Source of the DNA: Primorskyibacter marinus | GTDB lineage: Bacteria; Pseudomonadota; Alphaproteobacteria; Rhodobacterales; Rhodobacteraceae | Assembly (NCBI RefSeq): GCF_003313245.1 | Contig: NZ_QJSD01000011.1 | Location: 42,623-106,622 of the forward strand | Direction of reading: 5' to 3' | Length of the DNA: 64,000 nt | In this document: positions 32,500 to 41,876 of the stretch, piece after piece | Numbering within the stretch: position 1 is the stretch's first letter | Layout of the letters: every line of letters starts with the position of its first letter | The notes under the pieces: generated by a model | Told to the model about the DNA's origin: nothing | The model's database searches: none | What the model saw: only the letters and a program-made list of their open reading frames with translations | Translations under genes and position numbers: made by a program

Positions 32500-33315
32500 T
32501 TGATACAGAACAACAGTCTGTGGTTGGGGCCTTTGCGGCGGCCCATGAAACTGGCGATGATAGGCTTTTCGGTGCTGACGGCACTGTTGTTCGCCTTCCT
32601 TGCCGTCAATACGTTGGTATCCGACGACGCAATCGGCATGTACGAAATGATCCGGCCGGCGGGGCGCCCCATGGTCATGCTGATGCTCGCTTTGGTCGCG
32701 GCGACCCTGTTGACGGCGTCGCTGTATCTGTCCGACACGAAAGCGGCGATCGAGGCCCGGCCGGACGGTTTCTTCGACATCGTGTCGCTGGTGTGCTCGC
32801 GTTTGGCGATGATCGCCGTGGCGTTTATCGTGCTGGTGATGTTCTACGAGGTCGTGTCGCGCTACGTTTTCTCGAAGCCGACGCTTTGGGCCAACGAGCT
32901 TTCACTGTGGATCGCGTCCCTTGTGTTCCTGCTTGCCGGGCAATATGCCATGCAGCAGCGCAGCCATATCCGGATCTATGTGATTTACGACATCATGCCG
33001 CGCTGGATGCAGAAGACCGCTGACGTGATCTCTGTCGGGCTGATCTGCACATTCACCTTCGCACTGATCTGGGGGGGCTATAACGATGCCCTGCGCCGCT
33101 TTCTGCGGATGGAGACATTCGGCACCGCCTGGGATCCGCCCATTCCGGGCACGGTGAAGCCTGCGATCCTGATTATCATCGTGCTGGTGACCATTCAGGC
33201 CATATCCAACCTGATTGCCGACTGGAACAAGTCGCCGGAACATCATTCGGCCGCTGACGATATCGACGAGGTGGAGATCGAAAATATCCGCCGCACGCTT
33301 GAGGAGAACAAGTAA
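32500..33315 (+). CDS. dctQ: TRAP transporter small permease (DctQ family)
   Basis: This 271-residue protein has four DctQ-type TM helices from about residue 100 on (FEVVSRYVF-like FYEVVSRYVFSKPTLWANELS, cited for position, about 113-133) plus an extra N-terminal pair of hydrophobic segments (about 18-40 and 58-77), so it is longer than the usual 160-200 residues. The start appears to be TTG 32500; an ATG at 32545 would drop 15 residues. It ends in an acidic tail. The stop overlaps the dctM ATG by one base. Confidence 0.85.
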   Translation: MIQNNSLWLGPLRRPMKLAMIGFSVLTALLFAFLAVNTLVSDDAIGMYEMIRPAGRPMVMLMLALVAATLLTASLYLSDTKAAIEARPDGFFDIVSLVCSRLAMIAVAFIVLVMFYEVVSRYVFSKPTLWANELSLWIASLVFLLAGQYAMQQRSHIRIYVIYDIMPRWMQKTADVISVGLICTFTFALIWGGYNDALRRFLRMETFGTAWDPPIPGTVKPAILIIIVLVTIQAISNLIADWNKSPEHHSAADDIDEVEIENIRRTLEENK

Positions 33316-34910
33316 TGGTCGATACCGGAACACTGTCCCTGATCCTGTTACTGGGGATGTTCGCGCTGCTCGCCATCGGGATGCCGCTTGGGTTTGCATC
33401 CGCCTTTCTGGCCGTGGTCACACTTGTGCTGAAGTTCGACGTCGACATTCTGTTCCGCACGTTCGGGCAGGGGCCTTTGTCGGTGTTGGGGCAGGCGGTC
33501 TATCGGCAGATGACGAATTACGTTCTGATCTCGGTGCCGCTGTTCATCTTCATGGCGGCGCTGCTGGAAAGATCGGGCATCGCGCGGGATATGTATTCCT
33601 CGCTTAACGTGTGGTTGTCACGCACCCGTGGCGGCATCGCCTTTGTGACCTCGATCATGGCTGTCATCATGGCGGCAATGTCGGGCATCATCGGCGGCGA
33701 GGTCGTTCTGCTGGGCTTGATCGCCCTGCCACAGATGCTGCGCCTTGGCTATAACCAGAACCTTGCGATCGGAACGATCTGTGCAAGCGGGTCACTCGGA
33801 ACGATGATCCCGCCGTCGATCGTGCTGATTTTCTACGGGCTGGTGACGGAAACCTCGATCAAGGCGCTGTTCACGGCGTCCTTCCTGCCGGGATTCATGC
33901 TGGCCTCGTTCTTCATCATCTACATCATCATCCGCACGCAGATGAACCCGAGCCTTGCGCCGCTTCCGCCGGACGATCCCGATGATCCGAAGGGCAAGGA
34001 AAAGGGGCTGCTGTTTCTTGGGTTTCTGGCGCGGTTCGGCATGTGGGTCACCGCTGTTCTGATCCTGCGCGCGCTGTTCTTCACTGTCACCAGTGCGAAT
34101 ATCGTCACCGAAGGGGTTGATCCGATCTTCCTTGGCATGGTGTCGGATCTGCCGTGGTTGATCGGGGCGTTTGTCCTGTTCGCGGTGGTTGTCTTTGTCA
34201 TCGTCGGCAGGGAACGTACCGCCATCGGCTGGGAAATGGGCAAAGGCCTGATCGCGCCCACCGTGGTGATCGGGGTTGTCCTGGGGTCCATCTATGGCGG
34301 CATCACCGGCATCACCGAGGCCGCCGGCATGGGGGTTGTCGCGGTCTTTGTCATTGGTGCGCTGCGCCGCGAGATGAGCTTTGACATTGTCTGGGACAGC
34401 CTGATCCGCACGCTGAAATCGACCGGCACGATCATCTGGGTGACGATCGGTGCGGCGGCACTGGCCGCGGCCTACACGCTGGCCGGCGGGCCGACCTATG
34501 TGGCCAACCTGATCGTCGGGGCCGAGATGCCGACGATGGGGGTTATCCTTGTGATGATGTTCATTTTCCTGATCATGGGGATGTTCATGGATTGGGTGGG
34601 CATTGTGCTGCTGATCATGCCGGTTTTCCTGCCCATCGTGGTTCGGCTTCCGGCGGAAGAGATCGGCTTTCTGGGGCATGTCGACGCGCGCTACGTTCCG
34701 ATCTGGTTCGGCGTGGTGTTCTGCATGAACATGCAGGTCAGCTTTCTGTCGCCGCCCTTTGGTCCGGCAGCGTTCTACCTGAAATCTGTGGCCCCGCCCG
34801 AGATTTCTCTGACCGATATCTTCAAAGGGTTCCTGCCGTTCATCGCCATTCAGATGATTGCATTGGCGATCTTGCTGATCTGGCCGCCGATTGTCACACT
34901 CTTCTTGTAA
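33315..34910 (+). CDS. dctM: TRAP transporter large permease (DctM family)
   Basis: This 531-residue polytopic membrane protein has 12 or more TM segments and the DctM motifs SGSLGTMIPPSIVLIFYG (about 155-172) and GMFMDWVGIVLLIMPVFLPIV (about 420-440). It carries the Na+-driven transport. It is longer than the typical 425-residue DctM: residues about 225-320 form an inserted region with a hydrophilic, Pro/Asp-rich loop and additional TM helices. It is translationally coupled to dctQ. Confidence 0.92.
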   Translation: MVDTGTLSLILLLGMFALLAIGMPLGFASAFLAVVTLVLKFDVDILFRTFGQGPLSVLGQAVYRQMTNYVLISVPLFIFMAALLERSGIARDMYSSLNVWLSRTRGGIAFVTSIMAVIMAAMSGIIGGEVVLLGLIALPQMLRLGYNQNLAIGTICASGSLGTMIPPSIVLIFYGLVTETSIKALFTASFLPGFMLASFFIIYIIIRTQMNPSLAPLPPDDPDDPKGKEKGLLFLGFLARFGMWVTAVLILRALFFTVTSANIVTEGVDPIFLGMVSDLPWLIGAFVLFAVVVFVIVGRERTAIGWEMGKGLIAPTVVIGVVLGSIYGGITGITEAAGMGVVAVFVIGALRREMSFDIVWDSLIRTLKSTGTIIWVTIGAAALAAAYTLAGGPTYVANLIVGAEMPTMGVILVMMFIFLIMGMFMDWVGIVLLIMPVFLPIVVRLPAEEIGFLGHVDARYVPIWFGVVFCMNMQVSFLSPPFGPAAFYLKSVAPPEISLTDIFKGFLPFIAIQMIALAILLIWPPIVTLFL

Positions 34911-35007
34911 CGCTTGAAAAACCCGGCCCGGCGGCCACTGCGTCGCTGGGCCGTACAACAGACCTGACGGGCTTTCTTCAGGCCCGATTTCCGTGTGAGG
35001 ACACACC

Positions 35008-36498
35008 ATGAAAACCGTCCGACTGTCCGCCGAGGACAATGTCGTCACTGCCATTTCGCCGCTTGCTGTCGGGGACGAAGGGGCCACGGCGTTGATCCCG
35101 CGTGGCCACAAGATGTCCGCCGTGGCGATCCCCAAGGGCGCGCCGGTGATCAAATATGCGCAAGTCATCGGCTACGCTGCCGAGGATATTGCACAAGGCG
35201 CGCATGTTCATACCCACAACCTTGAATTTCGCAATGTGGATACCGAATACGAATTTTCGACCAACCTGCGCCCTGTCGCGCCGGCCAAGACGCGCGACAC
35301 CTTCATGGGGTATCGCCGCGCCAGCGGTCGTGTGGGGACGCGCAACTACATCGCGGTCCTGACATCGGTGAACTGTTCGGCCACCGCCGCGCGCAAGATC
35401 GCCGCCCATTTCACCGATGAGCGTCTGGCCGCGTTCCCCAATGTCGATGGTGTTGTGGCCTTCGTGCATGGCACGGGCTGCGGCATGGCCGGCTCCGGAG
35501 ATGGGTTCGAGGCGTTGCAACGCGTCATGTGGGGCTATGCCCGCAACCCTAACGTGGCCGCCGTGTTGATGGCGGGGCTGGGCTGCGAGATGAACCAGAT
35601 CGACTGGTTGATCGAGGCTTACGGTCTGGTGCCGGGGCCACTGTTCCAGTCAATGAACATTCAGGACGTCGGCGGGCTGCGCAAGTCGGTCGAGCTGGGC
35701 ATCAGGAAGATCGAGTCGATGCTGCCGCTGGTCAATGATGTGCAGCGCGAGAAATGCCCGGCATCAGAACTGATGGTCGCGCTGCAATGCGGCGGGTCAG
35801 ACGCATGGTCCGGCATCACCGCCAATCCGGCGCTTGGCCATGCGTGCGATCTGCTCGTGGCGCAGGGCGGCACCGGGGTGTTGGCCGAAACCCCCGAGAT
35901 CTACGGCGCAGAGCATCTGCTGACCGCCCGCGCTGCCGACCGTGAAATCGGCGACAAGCTGATTGGGCTGATCCGCTGGTGGGAGGATTACACCTCCCGC
36001 AATCTGGGCAGCATGGATAACAACCCCAGCCCCGGCAACAAGAAGGGCGGTCTGACCACCATCCTTGAAAAGTCACTGGGGGCCGCGGCCAAGGGAGGCA
36101 CCACGCCGCTGACCGGGGTCTATAAATACGCCGAACCGGTGACAAAACCCGGCTTTGCCTTCATGGACAGCCCCGGCTACGATCCGGCCAGCGTGACAGG
36201 GCAAATCGCGTCCGGATGCAATCTTGTGACCTTCACCACCGGTCGCGGATCGGCCTTCGGGGCGAAGCCGTCGCCGTCGCTGAAAATCGCGACCAATACC
36301 GAGATGTACAACCGGATGACCGAGGATATGGATATCAACGCAGGCACGATCCTGACCGACGGCATGACTGTGGAGCAGGTGGGCCGCGAGATCTACGAGA
36401 CGCTCTTGCATGTGGCCAGCGGAGAGAAGACAAAGTCCGAAGCACAGGGTTTGGGCGATTACGAATTTGTGCCGTGGCAGATCGGCGCTGTGATGTAG
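35008..36498 (+). CDS. UxaA-family sugar-acid dehydratase (altronate/galactarate/fuconate type)
   Basis: This is a 496-residue protein. An N-terminal SAF domain (about 1-95) is followed by the UxaA core, with GYRRASGRVGTRNYIAVLTSVNCSATAA (about 98-125), HGTGCGMAGSGDGFE, GLGCEMNQID and ALQCGGSDAWSGITANPALG (about 252-271). These enzymes use ferrous iron to dehydrate an aldonate or aldarate to a 2-keto-3-deoxy acid; the fused single-chain form matches altronate or related dehydratases. The pathway neighbours (KDF-dehydrogenase-like SDR, FAH hydrolase) favour a deoxy-sugar acid such as L-fuconate, but galactarate or altronate are alternatives. Confidence 0.85.
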   Translation: MKTVRLSAEDNVVTAISPLAVGDEGATALIPRGHKMSAVAIPKGAPVIKYAQVIGYAAEDIAQGAHVHTHNLEFRNVDTEYEFSTNLRPVAPAKTRDTFMGYRRASGRVGTRNYIAVLTSVNCSATAARKIAAHFTDERLAAFPNVDGVVAFVHGTGCGMAGSGDGFEALQRVMWGYARNPNVAAVLMAGLGCEMNQIDWLIEAYGLVPGPLFQSMNIQDVGGLRKSVELGIRKIESMLPLVNDVQREKCPASELMVALQCGGSDAWSGITANPALGHACDLLVAQGGTGVLAETPEIYGAEHLLTARAADREIGDKLIGLIRWWEDYTSRNLGSMDNNPSPGNKKGGLTTILEKSLGAAAKGGTTPLTGVYKYAEPVTKPGFAFMDSPGYDPASVTGQIASGCNLVTFTTGRGSAFGAKPSPSLKIATNTEMYNRMTEDMDINAGTILTDGMTVEQVGREIYETLLHVASGEKTKSEAQGLGDYEFVPWQIGAVM

Positions 36499-36599
36499 CG
36501 ACGGGGCAGGGCGCAGGCCGGGCAGGAATGCGCAACAGGAATTGAAACACATGATTGCGGGGCGGGACGTCGTTCACGCATCAAAAAATGGAGACTCAC

Positions 36600-37487
36600 A
36601 TGAGCAAACCCAGCATTGGATTTATCGGCCTTGGCCTGATGGGCGCGGCCATGGTCGGCCGGTTGCAGGACAAGGGCTATTCCGTGACGGTGATGGCCAA
36701 TAAATCGCGTCAGGCGGTCGATGCCGCCGTTGCGCGTGGTGCAGCCGAGGCCGAAACCGCGGCGTCGCTCGCGGCTGTCAGCGACATCGTCATGTTCTGC
36801 ATGGGCACATCCGAGCATGTCGAAAGCCGCGTTTACGGCGCGGACGGGGTCTTGGAAGGGTTGCGCACCGGATCGGTCGTGATCGACTTCGGCACCTCGC
36901 TTCCCGGATCCACCCGCAAGATTGCCGCCGATGTGGCAGAGCGCGGCTCGGCCTATCTTGATGCGCCTCTGGGGCGTACTCCGGCCCATGCCAAGGACGG
37001 GTTGCTCAACATCATGTGCGCAGGTGACGAGGCCGCATATGAGCGCGTCAAGCCGGTGCTGGATGATCTGGGCGAGAACGTCTTTCACCTTGGCGAGTCC
37101 GGTGCCGGGCACACGATCAAGCTGATCAACAACTTCTTCGCCATGACCACGGCCTGCGCCATGTCCGAAGCGTTTGCCATGTCGGATGCCGCCGGCATCC
37201 CCCGCGAGACGATGTATAGTGCCGTGTCCGCAGGGCCGCTGAAGTCGGGCATGATGGAATTCATCCGCAACTACGCCAAGGACGGCGAGATTGACCTGGC
37301 CTTCTCGGTCGCGAATGCCAACAAGGACGTGGGCTATTACCGGACCATGGCCAAGGATCTGGGCGTGACCTCGCGCATGTCCGGGGCCGCAGATGCGACG
37401 CTGACCGAGGCCGTGGCGGATGGGTTCGGTGACCGCATGGTGCCGGAAATGGTTGATTTTCTACACGGGAAGATGAAAGCGAAATGA
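36600..37487 (+). CDS. NAD(P)-dependent 3-hydroxyisobutyrate dehydrogenase-family reductase (first copy)
   Basis: This 295-residue beta-hydroxyacid dehydrogenase has a Rossmann motif GFIGLGLMGAAM (6-17), the substrate loop DAPLGRTPAHAKDG and catalytic Lys in GHTIKLINNFF (about 173-183). Relatives include GarR (tartronate semialdehyde reductase) and LtnD (L-threonate dehydrogenase). ATG 36600 follows a GGAG ribosome binding site. It overlaps the next SDR gene by 4 nt. A second, diverged copy is at 47769. Confidence 0.87.
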   Translation: MSKPSIGFIGLGLMGAAMVGRLQDKGYSVTVMANKSRQAVDAAVARGAAEAETAASLAAVSDIVMFCMGTSEHVESRVYGADGVLEGLRTGSVVIDFGTSLPGSTRKIAADVAERGSAYLDAPLGRTPAHAKDGLLNIMCAGDEAAYERVKPVLDDLGENVFHLGESGAGHTIKLINNFFAMTTACAMSEAFAMSDAAGIPRETMYSAVSAGPLKSGMMEFIRNYAKDGEIDLAFSVANANKDVGYYRTMAKDLGVTSRMSGAADATLTEAVADGFGDRMVPEMVDFLHGKMKAK

Positions 37488-38209
37488 GACTTCAGGGAAA
37501 ACGGGCCTTCATCACGGCCGCAGGGCAAGGTATCGGACGCGCCATCGCAGAAGCGTATCTGCGCGAAGGCGCGGATGTGACCGCGACGGATCTGAACGAC
37601 GGGCTTCTGGCAGGGCTGGACGGGGCGCGCTGCTTTGCGCTGGACGTCACCGACAAGACGGCACTGCAATCTGCGGTGGCCGACGCGGCCCCGGACATAT
37701 TGGTGAATTGCGCAGGTGTGGTCCATGCGGGCAGCATCGCCGAGGCGACGGATGACGAATTCGACTTCGCGATGAACCTCAATGTACGGGCGCAGTTCCA
37801 CTCCATGCAGGCAGCGCTGCCGGGCATGGTCGAACGGGGGGGCGGGTCGATCGTGAACATCGCTTCTGTCGCGTCGACTATCCTGGCCGCGCCCAATCGC
37901 TATCTTTACGCGACCTCCAAGGCGGCGGTCATCGCATCGACAAAATCTGTCGCGGTCGACTATGTTAAAAAGGGTGTGCGGGCCAACGCGATCTGTCCCG
38001 GCACGGTGGACAGTCCCAGCCTGCATGACCGCTTGCGTGCGACGGGCGATTACGACGCGGCGCTTGAGGCCTTCATCGCCCGTCAAGCCATGGGGCGCAT
38101 CGGACTGCCAGAAGAGATTGCGCATCTCGCGGTTTACCTTGGCTCTGACGAAAGCGGATTTACCACCGGACAGGCGCATGTGATCGACGGCGGTTGGGCC
38201 AACGGTTGA
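37484..38209 (+). CDS. SDR oxidoreductase, 2-keto-3-deoxy-L-fuconate dehydrogenase-like
   Basis: This 241-residue classical SDR has the cofactor motif ITAAGQGIGRAIA (10-22), NCAGVVHAGS, catalytic Ser in NIASVAS and YATSK (Tyr and Lys of the active site). Length and sequence type resemble the 2-keto-3-deoxy-L-fuconate dehydrogenase / BDH2 group. It would oxidise the 2-keto-3-deoxy acid made by the UxaA-type enzyme to the 2,4-diketo acid, the substrate of the FAH hydrolase. Coupled by a 4-nt overlap to the preceding reductase. Confidence 0.84.
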   Translation: MRLQGKRAFITAAGQGIGRAIAEAYLREGADVTATDLNDGLLAGLDGARCFALDVTDKTALQSAVADAAPDILVNCAGVVHAGSIAEATDDEFDFAMNLNVRAQFHSMQAALPGMVERGGGSIVNIASVASTILAAPNRYLYATSKAAVIASTKSVAVDYVKKGVRANAICPGTVDSPSLHDRLRATGDYDAALEAFIARQAMGRIGLPEEIAHLAVYLGSDESGFTTGQAHVIDGGWANG

Positions 38210-38216
38210 CCTTCCG

Positions 38217-39128
38217 ATGTCTGCGCTGAAACCAAAGGAAGACAGGGCCGGCGCTGGGCTGGCCCTGATGGCTTTGGGTGTGCTGGGGTTTACCTGCATC
38301 GACACCTCGGCCAAATGGCTGATGCTGTCGGGGCTGGGGGCGTTGCAGGTCGTGTTCATGCGCTATCTGGGGCATTTCGTGCTGGCGCTTGCGGTGTTTC
38401 TGCCAACCCAAGGCAAGGAGGCGCTGCGCTCGCAAAGCCCACGCCTGCAACTGGCGCGGTCGGCCTTCCTGCTGGGCAGCACCGGGCTTAATTTCGCGGC
38501 GTTGCAATTTTTGCCGATCACCGTGACGACAGCGATCATGTTCAGCATGCCCGTGACGGTGACGCTGCTTTCGGTTCTGCTTTTGGGGGAAACCGTCGGA
38601 TTGCGTCGGTTTCTGGCGGTGCTTGCGGGATTTAGCGGCGTGCTGGTGGTGGTTCAGCCGTGGGGGGCGGATTTTCATCCCGCGATGTTCCTGTCGCTGG
38701 GCGCGCTTTGCTGCGCGTCGCTTTATTTCGTCGTGACCCGGATGCTGGCCGGGCATGAATCCAACGCCACGAGCCAGATCTGGAGCAGCGGCCTGGCGGT
38801 GATCTGCATATTGCCATTCGTGATGCAAAGCTGGCAATGGCCTGACAGCCCGATCGGCTGGATCGTGATGGCTGTCATCGGCGCGTTCGGGTTTGGCGGG
38901 CATGCGGCAGCGACTGCGGCGCATCGGTTGGCCGATGCGTCCCTGCTGGCACCTATGGCCTATGTCCAGTTGATCTCGGCCACTGCCGCCGGTGTGCTGG
39001 TATTCAACAGCTGGCCGACGATCTGGACGCTTGTCGGATCGCTGATCATCGTGGGGTCCGGCATCTATATCTGGTGGCGGGAGCGTCGGCTGGGACATGT
39101 TGCGAAGCCCACGCCACCCGTCCGCTAA
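38217..39128 (+). CDS. EamA/DMT-family transporter
   Basis: This is a 303-residue protein with ten predicted TM helices in two EamA repeats; the first repeat ends around GVLVVVQPWG (about 140-150). DMT carriers commonly export metabolites such as amino acids. It follows the SDR by 7 nt and closes the TRAP operon. The C-terminal tail is short and basic. The substrate is unknown; export of an overflow sugar acid or related compound is possible given the context. Confidence 0.85.
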   Translation: MSALKPKEDRAGAGLALMALGVLGFTCIDTSAKWLMLSGLGALQVVFMRYLGHFVLALAVFLPTQGKEALRSQSPRLQLARSAFLLGSTGLNFAALQFLPITVTTAIMFSMPVTVTLLSVLLLGETVGLRRFLAVLAGFSGVLVVVQPWGADFHPAMFLSLGALCCASLYFVVTRMLAGHESNATSQIWSSGLAVICILPFVMQSWQWPDSPIGWIVMAVIGAFGFGGHAAATAAHRLADASLLAPMAYVQLISATAAGVLVFNSWPTIWTLVGSLIIVGSGIYIWWRERRLGHVAKPTPPVR

Positions 39129-39142
39129 CGCGCCCCCGCGAG

Positions 39143-39165
39143 GCCCCGGGTCTTACGCCCGGGGC
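39143..39165. terminator. bidirectional hairpin between DMT transporter and denD
   Basis: GCCCCGGG (39143-39150) and CCCGGGGC (39158-39165) form a perfect 8-bp stem with a 7-nt loop. It overlaps the last codons of denD. Confidence 0.7.
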
Positions 39166-40118
39166 AGGTCGTCCTGCATATAATAGCGTATATTTTCTTC
39201 AAAACTCTCATCGGCTGAAAGTCCCAGTGACAGGGCTTTTGCAGGGTTGAGATCAAATTTCCAACCTTTGACGATGGCCTGGATTTCGGGTTGATCCTCG
39301 AAGCGGATCAGGCGCGCAGGCTCTGGGCCGGCCACCGCGGTCATGGCATCGATCATCTGACCGATGGTCCAGGTGCGTCCCGGCATCATCATTGTGCGGC
39401 TGGTGCCCATCGCATCGCCGTCGATCTCTGCGCCGCGGATCAGGTTGTCCACGCAGCGCCGTGGCGACAGATAAAAATGCGCAAAATCCCTGTCGACCGG
39501 GCAGATCGCCTGTTGCCCGTTCAGCGGTTCACGGAAGATCGAGGACATGAAGCTGGATGCGGCAAGGTTCGGTTTGCCGGGCCGGACCGAGATTGTCGGC
39601 AGCCGAAAGGCCCGCCCGTCGATAAACCCCTTGCGGGAATAATCGTTGACCAGCAGTTCGCCGATGGCCTTCTGGGTTCCGTAGGACGTTTGCGGATTGG
39701 GAATGGTCCAGTCCTCGATCGGGTCCGGCACGTCGCCGCCGAACACCGCCATTGAAGAGGTGAAGACCACCACGGGCGTGGTTTCCAGCGCCCGGCACCG
39801 TTCCAGCACGTTCAGCGCGCCATGCAGGTTTACCCGCATCCCGATGTCGAAATCGCTTTCGGCCTGGCCCGACACCACGGCCGCGAGCAGATAGATGACG
39901 TCGATGTCCTTGTCGATCAGATTGGCCACAGCCGCAGGCTCGCCGATGTCGCAGCTTGCGGCGCTGATGGGAAACGGCGCGTCGGGCAGGGCCGGATCGA
40001 CAATGTCGGCCAGCACCATGCCGGTGATTTCCTGCCCGCGCAACTCGCCCTTGTCGATCAGTTTATGCGCCAGTTTCTGGCCGATCAGACCGCCGCCCCC
40101 GATGATGAGAATGTTCAT
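39153..40118 (-). CDS. denD: D-erythronate dehydrogenase-like extended SDR
   Basis: This 321-residue extended SDR has NAD motif GGGGLIGQKLAHKL (7-20), the active-site FTSSMAVFGGD and SYGTQKAIGE (Tyr-x-x-x-Lys), and the DenD-typical segment FRLPTISVRPGKPNLAASSFMSS (about 193-215). DenD oxidises D-erythronate, and sometimes similar four-carbon acids, at C2. The usual downstream kinase OtnK and partner OtnC are absent here, so its substrate could be different. It overlaps the kinase gene by 4 nt and is the last gene of the minus-strand operon that starts near 46.5 kb. Confidence 0.83.
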   Translation of the reverse strand: MNILIIGGGGLIGQKLAHKLIDKGELRGQEITGMVLADIVDPALPDAPFPISAASCDIGEPAAVANLIDKDIDVIYLLAAVVSGQAESDFDIGMRVNLHGALNVLERCRALETTPVVVFTSSMAVFGGDVPDPIEDWTIPNPQTSYGTQKAIGELLVNDYSRKGFIDGRAFRLPTISVRPGKPNLAASSFMSSIFREPLNGQQAICPVDRDFAHFYLSPRRCVDNLIRGAEIDGDAMGTSRTMMMPGRTWTIGQMIDAMTAVAGPEPARLIRFEDQPEIQAIVKGWKFDLNPAKALSLGLSADESFEENIRYYMQDDLPRA

Positions 40119-41041
40119 GCCTGTGCTCCTTCAATATCCGTCATGTCCAAATCCACCAATGCGCCGCGTGCCTGCACCACCTGTGCTGCAACGGCCATTG
40201 CCAGATGCGCCGAGGCTGCGATGCCGCGTTCCATCGCGAGCCCTGCAAGAAAGCCCGCGCCAAAACTGTCGCCCGCGGCGGTGGTGTCGATCACCGGGTC
40301 AATCTTGACCGGCTGGAATTCCTGTGTGCCTTCGGTCTTGTCCCAGATGGTCAGCGTGCCCGCGCCATCCTTGACCGCGATGGTCGATGCGCCGCAGTCG
40401 CGGTAGCGGGCGATGGTATCCGCCGGTGTGGCGTCACCAAACAGCCCTTCTTCCTCGTCAAAGGAAGGCAGGACCGTATCGGACACTTCGGCCCCCATGC
40501 GCAGGCCCGCGCGCATCGTGGCCTCATCTTCCCACAGCCGTGGCCGCAGGTTTGTGTCAAAGGCCACATGCGTTCCGTTTGCGCGCGCGCGGGCCAAAGC
40601 GGCGCAGAATGCCTCGCGCCCTTCCGGCGACAGGATCGCCAGTGTGATGCCCGAAAATTGCGCCATGGACGCGCCGTCCAGTTGTGTTTCCAGCCAGTCG
40701 GGATCGTCGGCCAACAGCTTGGCCGCTGATTGCCCGCGCCAATAGGAAAAGCTGCGCTCGCCATTTATCAACTGGATCATGTAAAGCCCCAGCGTGCGGT
40801 CCGCGACCTTGCGAACGCCGCTGATGTCGATCCCATGGCCGCGCATCAGGTCAAGCATGTCGTCAGAGACCGCATCCTGACCGACGGCGCTGCAATAGCC
40901 GACGGTCCAGTCCTGCGGGAGCAGGCGGCGCGCGTAATAGGCGGTGTTGAACGTGTCGCCGGCGAAGCCTTGGTGGTAAAGTTGATCGCCCGCCGGGGCA
41001 AGCTCCACCATACACTCGCCAAGTGTCAGAAAACGCTTCAT
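40115..41041 (-). CDS. kdgK: 2-keto-3-deoxygluconate kinase-like PfkB sugar kinase
   Basis: This 308-residue ribokinase-family enzyme has the N-terminal TLGECMVELAP (6-16), GFAGDTFNTAYYARRL (25-40) and the catalytic anion-hole motif DTTAAGDSFGAGFLAG with Asp258. It phosphorylates 2-keto-3-deoxygluconate or a related 2-keto-3-deoxy acid. No KDPG aldolase is encoded in this window, so the product must be cleaved by an enzyme elsewhere. It lies 1 nt after the SMP-30 gene and overlaps denD by 4 nt. Confidence 0.88.
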   Translation of the reverse strand: MKRFLTLGECMVELAPAGDQLYHQGFAGDTFNTAYYARRLLPQDWTVGYCSAVGQDAVSDDMLDLMRGHGIDISGVRKVADRTLGLYMIQLINGERSFSYWRGQSAAKLLADDPDWLETQLDGASMAQFSGITLAILSPEGREAFCAALARARANGTHVAFDTNLRPRLWEDEATMRAGLRMGAEVSDTVLPSFDEEEGLFGDATPADTIARYRDCGASTIAVKDGAGTLTIWDKTEGTQEFQPVKIDPVIDTTAAGDSFGAGFLAGLAMERGIAASAHLAMAVAAQVVQARGALVDLDMTDIEGAQA

Positions 41042-41042
41042 C

Positions 41043-41876
41043 TTACAGGATCACCTCAAATTCTTGCTGGCCTTCGCCATCGGCCTCGATCTCGAATGTC
41101 TGGCCATCCTTGGGACTGGGATCGGACAGGCCTTGCGCGGCACTGGTGATGAACATCCGCGAACTTCCCTTGCCGCCAAAAGCGGGGCAGGTCACCTGAC
41201 TTGCAGGCATCTGGATCTGCTGGATCAGGTTGCCCGCCTTGTCATGGCAGGTCAGCAGCCCGGTGCCGTAATTGGCACACCACAGGTTGCCTTCCGTGTC
41301 GACGACCGCGCCATCGGGGCGGGGCAACAAGGCAAATTTTTCAGGATCGCCCTTTGGCCATCCATCCTTGTGGTTCAACGGCTGCCGCCAGATCTGGCGT
41401 GTCGATGTGTCAGCGAAATAGCCGCAGGATCCGTCCGGCGCAAAGCAGATCGCATTGGGAATGGTGATCTTGCCATACATCGCGCGGATCTCGCCGCGAT
41501 AGAAGCGGTAGATCGTCCCCGCACCCTCTTCGGCGGATTTGCCCATCGTGCCGATCCAGAACCCGCCCCACGGGTCGGCGCGGCCATCGTTGGATCGTGT
41601 GACCTCGTTCTCGGCCTCCAGCGCCACAATGTCCTCGCGGTCGCCGGTGGCGGGGTCAAAGGCGAACAGCCCGGTTTCCCCGGCCACGAAAAGCCGGCTT
41701 CCCAACCGTCCGAGCGCGGAGACATGTTCACCCATTTGCCAGAATGCAGTGTCTTCCACGCCGCGCGTCAGAATGCGACGATTGTTGATGTCGCACCAGA
41801 ACAGCGCGGACAGATTCGGATGCCACAGCGGGCCTTCGCCCAAAGAGCAGCGGGTCTCGTCATAGACACCGGTCAT
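41043..41876 (-). CDS. SMP-30/gluconolactonase family lactonase
   Basis: This is a 277-residue six-bladed beta-propeller of the SMP-30/LRE family, with metal-binding Glu in CSLGEGPLWH (about 11-20), NDGRADPWGGFWIGTMG (about 100-116) and DGAVVDTEGNLWCANY (about 188-203). It hydrolyses sugar lactones, made by sugar dehydrogenases, to aldonic acids. It overlaps the XylX-like gene by 4 nt, the typical pairing in oxidative pentose pathways. Confidence 0.9.
   Translation of the reverse strand: MTGVYDETRCSLGEGPLWHPNLSALFWCDINNRRILTRGVEDTAFWQMGEHVSALGRLGSRLFVAGETGLFAFDPATGDREDIVALEAENEVTRSNDGRADPWGGFWIGTMGKSAEEGAGTIYRFYRGEIRAMYGKITIPNAICFAPDGSCGYFADTSTRQIWRQPLNHKDGWPKGDPEKFALLPRPDGAVVDTEGNLWCANYGTGLLTCHDKAGNLIQQIQMPASQVTCPAFGGKGSSRMFITSAAQGLSDPSPKDGQTFEIEADGEGQQEFEVIL

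Noticed and set aside
33792-35168. A 458-codon minus-strand frame over dctM
   Set aside because: Its product is a His/Asp/Arg-rich low-complexity shadow of the membrane protein on the other strand.
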